Translations under genes and position numbers: made by a program
Notes under the pieces: model-generated
What the model was told of the DNA's origin: nothing
Databases searched by the model: none
What the model saw: only the letters and a program-made list of their open reading frames with translations
Assembly: GCA_032622095.1 (NCBI GenBank)
Contig: CP136066.1
Location: 153,287,152 to 153,351,151, forward strand
Direction: 5' to 3'
DNA from: Siphonodentalium dalli
Taxonomy: Eukaryota > Mollusca > Scaphopoda > Gadilida > Siphonodentaliidae
DNA length: 64,000 nt
Shown here: in pieces, positions 58,801 to 64,000 of the stretch
How the letters are laid out: every line of letters starts with the position of its first letter
Position numbering within the stretch: the first letter of the stretch is position 1

Positions 58801-61800
58801 ATCTGACAATAACTTATAAGCATTTCCAATCCATACATATATAAAAATTTCCAAAGTTATGCTTGAGAAACTTGATCAAATTGACCTCTCAGTAAAATTC
58901 AAAATTCTGACTCAGCTCTAAATGCAATGGATTTTCAAAATTTGTCCAGGGGGAGAACCCCACCATCAGCAGGGGGTCACCCCTCCCAAACCTTCCTTAA
59001 TATTAGGATTATCAGACTATATTAGTATATAGACTAGTATATATGTAAATATTAAAGCATATGTAAGATTGAATTGGAGTTTCTAGTTCCTCTGTCATCT
59101 GGGTTAACCTGATTGGGGCTAAGAAGTGCATAGTTTGGGTTATTGACAAGTATTATTTAGTTATTTTTAAAGATACCGAAAAAAAAAGTTAAAAAAACAA
59201 AAAAGGTAAGCCTACCTACCTACCCTAATTTTTTTCAGCTCGTTAGCGGAAACAAAAGTATTTTTTTTTAGGCCTAAGGGGAGTATTCAATATAGTAGAT
59301 GTGATTCAACTTTTCAAATATTGTCAAGGGAAGTATTTCTAATGACGTCATATAGGAATTATGAGGTTTTACACAAAATATAACCAACAAAGTGCAACAT
59401 AATTTTACAGAAATCCGCAGTAGATGTGGAATAAGCTAAGACACAGAATTCGTAATTTCTGCATGGATCGTTCACATTGCAAGCCATCTAGAATGACTAA
59501 GTGCAGATTTCTGGTCACAGTTAATCAACTATCAATGGTACTTTGATTTGCATCCATGCGATAAAATTTCAGGCTTCATTGCCTTTATAACAATTTATAA
59601 AAGAGGAAGTATGGCCACATTGTGCCTTTAGTAATGATCAATCTGTAGATTTTAACTTATGACAGCATCCTGTACCTGTTTAGTTAACTAATACTATATA
59701 CTAGCTTACCTGTGTAGCTTGGTTGATGACACCGTCCCACACCTGGTTTGGGAGCAGTGTGTACCTCTCTATTAGATGCTCTTGTGAAATCTGATCTGTT
59801 TGTGAACTAATCATCAGGCCGACAGCTTCATAGAATGTGTGTACCTGTTGGGAGAAAGAAATTTATAACAAATCGGTAATAACAGACAAAACAAGTTAAC
59901 CCTTTCATGGCGGGAGTTGTGCTGGTGCAGCATTAAATATCATGTGCCAGTGCATTCTCTTATATATGAGAGTCTCCCATAGTGAGCCTCACTTATAAAA
60001 GAGAATGCACTGCTGTACAAGGTCAGGGTAAATATTGTTAGCCCAATGTAATCTCTTATATATGTGAAGCTCCCTATGGGAGACTTGCATATAAAACAGA
60101 ATGCATTGGCACAGGGTTTTTTTCCATAAAATTTCAGGAAGCTCCAGTCATGAAAAGGTTAAATAGTCTCTCTCTTATTTGAATTTCTTACTGGCTCTTC
60201 TCTCAATAAAACTGAAATTTTCAATGAATGAACTTGCATCATGCAACTGATAAAATGGATGAAATTACAAATGTGTGAAATAAAAAAAACCATATACAAC
60301 CATTGTACAGAAATTCAGAAGTAAAGGTCTGGAATAAATACAAAACTTGCTGCTTATTGCCTTTGTTCGAATGATTTATGGCACTGACATCTACATGTAC
60401 TCCATTGCCTGTTTTACCGGCCGACTAAAAAAGCTAATGTTCCACATAAGCTTTAATATATCAATGCAGAGTTAATAGTGAACATCAGTAAGCAATGCCA
60501 TGAACGTGTCACTATAAGAAACCAATGAGTCATTGATATTTTTTAAATGAAATTTTCAAGTAAACTTTCTTTTATTATGTAATTATCAGGAACAATACTG
60601 ATTTCCTTATAGCATACACAGCATAAACACATGTTGCCTACTCACAAACTCTTATAACATGTAACTCTGGGAACAATGAATGGATGAGTCCCATATTAAA
60701 TGTGTATCCTTCCCCCATAACTTGGCTATCATCATATCAATGCACAACCAAATCTGAAGATCCATGCCCGAGTTACAAGCTGAAATGTTCGTACAAAGAT
60801 AAAACTCCCAGATTTTCCTAGTCAAACATGGGCTGTAACTCTGGTAAAAATGAAAGCAAAAATTCATAGTATGTGGGTATCCATTTCCCCCCAAAGCTGT
60901 GCCATCACCAAAAATGAAATCCAAAAATTAACACCTGAGTCAGCCTGAGTTACAATATGATATGTTCGTACAGACTGACTGAGCCATAGACTATATAATC
61001 CGAACAACCAGGGTCTGGGGCATAATAACACTAAAAGTCTGAGTCTTTGATTTCGACAAGTCACAGCTCTTATACCATAATTGTTTACCAAACAAGTGCA
61101 CTTAGAACTAATCATAGATAAAATTTGAAGAACAATAGCTCATTATTTCAGATAAAAGCCTACCTGTTGTGGTTGTAGATCACAGATGATTGTGTTTATC
61201 CCATTTAGAATTTCCTCTATAAATGGCATGACTTCACCAACTTGGACCTGGACAAAATGTCGCTTGCATTTCTGTGCTATCTTTATAAATGTATCACAGG
61301 CCATATCTTGGACACCATCATGAGTTTCTGAAAAGCAAATAGATCTTATGTTATATTTCTGACCCTCCTTGTCACTGCTATGGATATTGAATGTTCAATA
61401 CGACAATTCATAAAATAAACATTGGTGTAAACATAATTTATTTCTCATTAGTACCTTTTGCTTAACATTACATATATATTTATACACCAATGAGAAGACA
61501 AATTAGGGAACAAGCTAGGGAAATCAGTGGGTATAATTCTGGTTTATGTCGAAGTATGGTTGCCTTACTCTTCTATAGTGGACTTTAAGAGTAAATAACC
61601 GGCTCATCTAAAACCATCAATCATGGTAATAAAATGTCACAATTGTGTAATGTACAGTAAAACCTCTCCAAACCGAATACCATTCTGACCAGCCCTTCTG
61701 TTTGGCTTATAGAAAATCGCACTACAATCGGAATGTATTGACGTCATTGTCGAAGCACAACCGACTCATTGTTGATTAATAAAAATTTATTCAATAAAGA

Positions 61801-63339
61801 ACCATATCAAATATAAATAACAATAGATAAAACATCATCTTACAATAAGAATTAAAAACATGGTATATTAAGATATAATACATGGAAACGATAAATGTTA
61901 GTGATTGAAAATGTCGCTTAAAAATGTCGCATCGTTATAGTAGATTCGTACTCTTGCATAATCGTATCGATTAATTAGCATTGTTTTGTTCGGCGACCGC
62001 TTTGAACTGGATTATAACAACAGGTGTCAGATTAGATAACTGAATGCTTATTTAACACTTTGAGTGAACAATGGTGATTTCACAGAGATTACAGCACTGA
62101 CATTTTGTTTTTTCATCAATCATTGTTCTGAATTGGACTCTTATTTTTACGACCACTGTCCAAACTAAACACTAATTAGTTAAACGTACACAATGTTAGT
62201 GTATTGTCACCAATACAGTTTTAATCAGTCTGTCACAGCAAAACAGCCGTCATGAAAATGGCCACTCAGAGTTCAATGTATAGACTAGAAATTTAAACTT
62301 ATAAAGGAGCCCCAGTCTTTACTCTAGAGCCAACAAGAGTTCAGCATCAAGTATGTCAAATCTACTGCATGCTGATGTGCGTTCGGTTGGTATTGCTTAC
62401 AGCGTTCGGATTTCGTTCGGTGAAAATTAATGTATTCTTTCACTTATGGACTAGAAAAGCTGTCTGATGTTCAGAATAGAGTTTCCGGATACAGATAATT
62501 TTTAGTGAGAATGCACTTGGGTGAAATCGGGACCGGACAACTTGGTCGGTATGGAGAGATTCCGTTTATGGAAGGTCCGGTTTGGAGAGGTTTTACAGCG
62601 CTAGTAACCTGGTTTATTCCAAAGAAAACTAAATATTTGTTCTGATCTCCACACGAGTTGTCAATTGAAATTAGTGATTTAATGTGAAAAATATAGTTTA
62701 TCACAATGTTTATGTACACAAGAATACAAACTCATTTGACCCCCCCGATCTTCGCAACAGATCGAGTCTTTTCAAAACTTGAACAAACAGATAAAATGTG
62801 AGATTACTCCTAATTACACGACATAGTAATTTATCACAATAGTAATATTGTAATACATCATTATGACCATACGATATCACTCTTTCTGACAAATTTAGCA
62901 TTCTATAGGTTTGTGTTCTCAAGCGAAGTCCATACAGTTTATGCAACTGATTTATTGTTTATGAATGGCTTGAATCATCTGGAATGTCACTTATATCAGT
63001 GTTGCAATGTCTGTTTGGGATTTTCTTGGGCTTGGTTGAATTGTACGGAAATCTCTAATAAAAAAATAAAAAAAAATAATAGCCTTCACCGTTGTGCCAA
63101 GCTACTGACAAAGTAGTACCATAATCAGTTTTGGAAAGACCTAATGTAAAGTATTAATAAAGAGTTTTTAATGTCAACTCACCATGCATAAATTCAAATA
63201 ACTTATTAACAACAGTTTTGAGAAACCGCCAGTGGGCACGTAGGAATCGTGGATATTGTCCCACTACATACATAATGTTGGATGCAATGATTGCTTTGTT
63301 ATCCTTGCCTCGCTTTTGTTCACATAGTCCAAGTAAATC
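46717..63339 (-). CDS. XPO1: Exportin-1 (CRM1), C-terminal half, 11 exons, 5' end outside window
   Basis: Exportin-1 carries proteins with leucine-rich nuclear export signals, and some RNAs, out of the nucleus with RanGTP. Eleven exons (63183-63339, 61164-61327, 59710-59844, 58075-58179, 55968-56276, 54720-54791, 53417-53492, 52415-52642, 49797-49959, 48002-48098, 46717-46863) join in phase into 551 codons including TGA, with AG/GT borders throughout. By alignment from memory they cover human residues ~523-1071 (one residue longer). The first exon has the Cys equivalent to human Cys528, and groove residues Lys534, Lys537, Ala541, Met545, Phe554, Phe561, Thr564, Lys568 and Phe572 are kept; Lys560 is Arg. 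The tail EIPEEMQD matches the family C-terminus. No frameshift, so the gene looks functional. The N-terminal Ran-binding half lies beyond 64 kb. Confidence 0.97.
47095..47316. mobile_element. TTAA hairpin MITE in XPO1 intron (copy 1)
   Basis: Ends CCCTTCCATGACTGG and CGACATGAAAGGGTTAA. Internal palindromes include CTCTTATATATGTGAGGCTC against its return arm ATTCACATATATAAGAG. 222 bp. Confidence 0.8.
48002..48098 (-). CDS. XPO1: XPO1 exon J
   Basis: Acceptor GTTTTTCAG, donor AAG|GTTTGT. The first base completes a Glu codon. Encodes [13 protein letters not shown] and [19 protein letters not shown], about human residues 993-1024. Confidence 0.97.
48190..48590 (-). repeat. Dispersed repeat shared with 13775-14155
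   Basis: GGAACACTCCGGTAGGGTGA, GAGAATAATCTTG, ATATCCAAATTGACA, GTAAATATTTACAATTG and ATAATATGTCTTTAAA match the copy nested in the hAT element. No target duplication is obvious. It lies within the XPO1 exon I-J intron. Confidence 0.7.
48893..49527 (+). repeat. 86-bp minisatellite, about 7.4 units
   Basis: GTGACAATGGCTAAAGTTCA begins at 48905, 48991, 49077, 49163, 49249, 49335, 49421 and 49507, an exact 86-bp period. The units are nearly identical. Each carries ACTTCTC...GAGAAGT as inverted halves 24 bp apart, so each can form a stem. It lies in the XPO1 intron about 270 bp from exon I. Confidence 0.97.
49797..49959 (-). CDS. XPO1: XPO1 exon I, most diverged exon
   Basis: Acceptor CTCTTTCAG, donor ACAGA|GTGAGT. 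Encodes [11 protein letters not shown], a variable middle and [12 protein letters not shown], about human residues 938-992. The middle (after the ILE) hardly resembles the vertebrate sequence. This loop between HEAT repeats is the least constrained part of the half-gene seen here. Splice phases on both sides fit, so the call stands. Confidence 0.93.
50055..51344. mobile_element. DNA element with TACCGTACTGACCCG ends (1,290 bp)
   Basis: A perfect 15-bp inverted terminus, TACCGTACTGACCCG (50055-50069) and CGGGTCAGTACGGTA (51330-51344). Subterminal TTTAAGCCCACCC occurs twice near the left and TTTAAGCCCACTT near the right in direct, not inverted, orientation. No transposase frame. Superfamily not recognised. 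Confidence 0.8.
51560..51830 (+). repeat. GAATGAGGTCC palindrome element in XPO1 intron
   Basis: GCAGAATGAGGTCC...GGGTGAATTT and AAATTCACCCTCTGGGGACT form facing halves, with a second GCAGAATGAGGTCCCCAGAG at about 51788. Same family as 4674-5550 and 34975-35460. Confidence 0.7.
51929..52005. repeat. Imperfect 23-bp hairpin
   Basis: Arms 51929-51951 (GTTGAAGAGGTCAGATC...) and 51983-52005 pair at 22 of 23 positions around a 31-bp loop. Located in the XPO1 intron, not assigned to a family. Confidence 0.8.
52415..52642 (-). CDS. XPO1: XPO1 exon H
   Basis: Acceptor CTTTTCAG, donor GCAG|GTATGC. Encodes [20 protein letters not shown], then [20 protein letters not shown], about human residues 863-937. 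It ends in a split Gly codon completed by the next exon. Confidence 0.97.
52700..52860. repeat. Degraded copy of the 43545 MITE
   Basis: GAAATGTTCAAATAACATTA and AACTTATTATCTGAGCATTT match the interior of the TTAACCCTTTCTATAC family. Both ends are eroded. Confidence 0.5.
53417..53492 (-). CDS. XPO1: XPO1 exon G, 76 bp
   Basis: Acceptor ATCTTTCAG, donor CAAG|GTAAGC, phase 0 to 1. Encodes [19 protein letters not shown], about human residues 837-861, with a split Ala codon shared with the next exon. Confidence 0.96.
53984..54265 (+). pseudogene. LINE reverse-transcriptase C-terminus (CR1/L2/Jockey-like remnant)
   Basis: The first frame reads [16 protein letters not shown] and [18 protein letters not shown], then a stop in an A-run. 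A shifted frame continues [18 protein letters not shown] and [16 protein letters not shown] to a stop. WNSLPD... followed by FKKxLKTHLF is the usual end of ORF2 in these LINE clades. One frameshift and 5' truncation, with an (AAT)n tail near 54503-54520. It sits antisense to XPO1 in its intron. Confidence 0.8.
54585..54640 (+). repeat. Element terminus shared with the 37-40 kb array
   Basis: GTGTCAATGACACTGTAGTA and GCTCAACTCGAAG match, in inverted order, the right edge of the satellite-bearing element at 39960-39990. It is a solo end or fragment. GTGTCAATGACAC is itself an interrupted palindrome. Confidence 0.55.
54720..54791 (-). CDS. XPO1: XPO1 exon F, 72 bp
   Basis: 24 codons, frame 0, acceptor TTCTTCCAG and donor AAA|GTAATT. 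Encodes [17 protein letters not shown], about human residues 813-836. Its N-terminal NNITKDV differs from the vertebrate sequence. Confidence 0.96.
54982..55250. mobile_element. TTAA hairpin MITE in XPO1 intron (copy 2)
   Basis: Ends TTAACCATTTCATTACGGG and CCAGTCATGGAAGGGTTCA. Two hairpins are present. The first, GCCAGTGCATTCTCTTACAT against its return arm at 55083-55105, has about 30 bp of near-perfect pairing; the second is at 55137-55202. 269 bp. Confidence 0.85.
55251..55967. other. XPO1 intron, nothing recognised
   Basis: AT-rich intron sequence without identifiable repeats or frames. Confidence 0.4.
55968..56276 (-). CDS. XPO1: XPO1 exon E, longest in window
   Basis: 103 codons, frame 0, acceptor TTTTTTTTAG and donor GAG|GTATGT. 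Encodes [32 protein letters not shown] and [20 protein letters not shown], about human residues 710-812. Very highly conserved. Confidence 0.97.
56601..57882. mobile_element. PIF/Harbinger-like element (1,282 bp), TTA target duplication
   Basis: Inverted ends of about 34 bp start GGCCAAAAAAAA and contain TTGATTCTCAGGCA (56601-56634 and 57849-57882). TTA lies on both sides (56598-56600, 57883-57885). The uninterrupted paralogue at about 43628-43650 has one TTA. A 3-bp TTA duplication is the Harbinger hallmark. Superfamily call is inference from the duplication and the GGCC start. Confidence 0.8.
56742..57393 (-). pseudogene. Frame-broken open reading frame inside the Harbinger-like element
   Basis: Two overlapping minus-strand frames look like one protein split by a shift in an A-run near 57225-57235. 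The upper frame starts near 57393 and reads [17 protein letters not shown] with an acidic stretch. The lower frame continues [18 protein letters not shown], then [12 protein letters not shown] and [14 protein letters not shown]. The composition is that of a real protein, not random translation. I recognise no domain; it lacks a visible DDE transposase and could be the accessory ORF of the element or a captured exon. A sequencing error in the A-run is possible. Confidence 0.45.
58075..58179 (-). CDS. XPO1: XPO1 exon D
   Basis: 35 codons, frame 0, acceptor CTTTTTCAG and donor CAA|GTACGT. Encodes [20 protein letters not shown], about human residues 675-709. Confidence 0.96.
58231..58514. repeat. 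Perfect 73-bp inverted repeat, 138-bp loop
   Basis: Arms 58231-58303 (starts GGCTGGATATACCTGAACTG) and 58442-58514 are identical reverse complements over all 73 positions. The loop contains an (AT)n tract. It lies in the XPO1 exon C-D intron, so the primary transcript could fold into a long perfect duplex. Confidence 0.95.
58515..59709. other. XPO1 intron, nothing recognised
   Basis: No frame, tandem repeat or inverted repeat noticed apart from short A-runs near 59180 and 59260. Confidence 0.35.
59710..59844 (-). CDS. XPO1: XPO1 exon C
   Basis: 45 codons in frame 0, acceptor CCCAACAG and donor CAG|GTAAGC. Encodes [12 protein letters not shown] and [11 protein letters not shown], about human residues 630-674. 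Confidence 0.96.
59896..60162. mobile_element. TTAA hairpin MITE in XPO1 intron (copy 3)
   Basis: TTAACCCTTTCATGGCGGGA at the left and CCAGTCATGAAAAGGTTAA at the right. It has two internal hairpins (CCAGTGCATTCTCTTATATA facing AAAGAGAATGCACTG, then a second at about 60050-60110). 267 bp, the best-preserved copy. Confidence 0.88.
60650..61110 (-). repeat. Reiterated GTAACTCTGG repeat in XPO1 intron
   Basis: Two to three diverged units with GTAACTCTGGGAACAATGAA / GTAACTCTGGTAAAAATGAA, GTGGGTATCC, CCCCATAACTTGGCTATCAT and GTTACAA...GATATGTTCGTACA. A variant of the GGGCCATAACTC class. Confidence 0.5.
61164..61327 (-). CDS. XPO1: XPO1 exon B
   Basis: Acceptor TTTCAG, donor CAG|GTAGGC. Begins with the last two bases of a split Glu codon. 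Encodes [19 protein letters not shown] and [14 protein letters not shown], about human residues 575-629, the second wall of the export-signal groove. Confidence 0.97.
61655..62598. mobile_element. Pogo/Tigger-like non-autonomous element (944 bp)
   Basis: The ends CAGTAAAACCTCTCCAAACC (61655) and GGTTTGGAGAGGTTTTACAG (62579-62598) are inverted with one mismatch. A CAGT start with an AAAACCTC body is typical of pogo-type Tc1/mariner elements. TA precedes the left end but the right flank is CG, so the duplication has decayed. No transposase is present. Confidence 0.75.
63183..63339 (-). CDS. XPO1: XPO1 exon A: cargo groove with reactive Cys
   Basis: Acceptor TTTTTTGCAG, donor CATG|GTGAG, phase 0 to 1. 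Encodes about human residues 523-574 in HEAT repeats 11-12: [10 protein letters not shown] carries the leptomycin-target Cys at codon 6, followed by [12 protein letters not shown] and NKLFEFMH. The acidic residue equivalent to human Glu571 is retained. The position equivalent to Lys560 is Arg (AHWRFLK), a conservative change. Confidence 0.97.
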
Positions 63340-63349
63340 CTGCAAAAAA

Positions 63350-63400
63350 CAAGACAGTCAATGACTGTTGAGTCGGTCACCAGACTGTAGAGACCAATTT
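63350..63400 (+). repeat. Fragment of the AAGACAGTCAATGACTG repeat
   Basis: CAAGACAGTCAATGACTG followed by GGTCACCAGACTGTAGAGAC, directly upstream of the XPO1 exon A acceptor. It matches the copies at 3278, 3541 and 33338. Confidence 0.7.
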
Positions 63401-63660
63401 TATGTGATACTATTTTAAAAGTTTTGCTGAAGTTCTCTAGGGGGATTTGGCCCAGAATTCAGGGTTAGCCAATTATTTTTTCTGCATGACCGAACAATGG
63501 GTTAACCAAAAACAAACCATGTAATGCGCACGTTGGCATTGTTAGCTAAGGCAAATCTAAAATTTTATGCACTGGAGTGTTTGTTCACACTGGCTACCAA
63601 AAATTTATTATAAAACCCCAATATCAAAATACAATGAAGGCAGTATATACATCCACGAAT

Positions 63661-63805
63661 GTATCCATCAATGGCATATATGTGTATAAAATGTTAACAG
63701 TAATTAGCGTAATCTGTGCTGATGGATTGCATGTATCCATCAATGGCATAAAAGTGTACAAATTGTTAACAGTAATTTTTAGCGTAATCTTGCGATGATG
63801 GATTG
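63661..63805 (+). repeat. 72-bp tandem duplication
   Basis: GTATCCATCAATGGCATA begins at 63661 and 63733. Both copies continue GTTAACAGTAATT, AGCGTAATC and GATGGATTGCAT with small differences. Confidence 0.85.
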
Positions 63806-63838
63806 CATATGATTTTAACTTAATAGGCGAAAATTCTA

Positions 63839-64000
63839 TTAAACCTTCCATAACTGGAGCTTCCTGAAATTTAGGAAAACCCGGTACCAATGCATTCTCT
63901 TATATATATGCGAGTCACCAATAGCGAGTCTCGCATATATAAGATAATACATTGGCCTAACAATATTTACCTTGACCTTGTAAGCCAGTGCATTCTCTTA
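63839..64000. mobile_element. TTAA hairpin MITE, cut by window edge (copy 4)
   Basis: TTAAACCTTCCATAACTGGA, then the hairpin CCAATGCATTCTCTTATATA facing TATATAAGATAATACATTGG. The sequence ends inside the second hairpin at CCAGTGCATTCTCTTA. Confidence 0.8.

Overview
This is eukaryotic, intron-rich, repeat-choked nuclear DNA. It is probably from a mollusc, most likely a bivalve. That assignment is an inference from the many short DNA-transposon families built around the phrase GGGCCATAACTC, the runs of GGACGGACGGAC, and the C/G homopolymer tracts, together with animal-type genes having 1-2.5 kb introns. There is no bacterial-style gene packing, no operon, and no tRNA or rRNA gene that I can see.

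Only two protein-coding genes are well supported, both on the minus strand. (1) The 3' half of exportin-1 (XPO1/CRM1) fills 46.7-63.3 kb. Eleven coding exons can be joined in phase into 550 codons that end at the normal C-terminus. They begin just before the residue equivalent to human Cys528, so the cargo-binding groove is included and the N-terminal half lies beyond the right edge of the window. (2) At 9.8-12.4 kb, two coding exons encode a 378-residue protein. Its C-terminal 100 residues resemble the mitochondrial complex I assembly factor DMAC1/TMEM261 (DUF4536), attached to a long Trp-punctuated low-complexity N-terminus.

Everything else is mobile or repeated DNA. From left to right: 0-3 kb, degenerate repeats and one doubtful exon. 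3-7.2 kb, a repeat block with a 413-bp tandem duplication and a hAT-like insertion; much of this block recurs at 33.3-35.9 kb. 8-15 kb, MITEs and a hAT element with a perfect 8-bp target duplication around the DMAC1-like gene. 15.0-21.7 kb, a giant foldback whose inner arms are a degenerate minisatellite, carrying a later SINE and a later hAT MITE. 22.2-26.3 kb, GGGCCATAACTC-type elements and a long-TIR element. 27.9-30.4 kb, a second foldback around a 165-bp tandem array that changes orientation across a 100-N assembly gap. 30.6-33.3 kb, two copies of a decayed PHD-finger/endonuclease LINE fragment. 35.9-40.0 kb, a third inverted system in which a ~160-bp satellite shows a three-monomer higher-order pattern. 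41-46.7 kb, MITEs and palindromes downstream of XPO1.

The XPO1 introns hold an 86-bp minisatellite, several TTAA-ended hairpin MITEs, a LINE 3' end, a Harbinger-like element nested in a MITE, a perfect 73-bp inverted repeat and a pogo-like element. The theme that best repays attention is a set of three unrelated-looking foldback elements. All have tandem repeats in or between their arms, and all carry the same ATGGC-centred motif (CCAAGATGGC / AAAATGGC).
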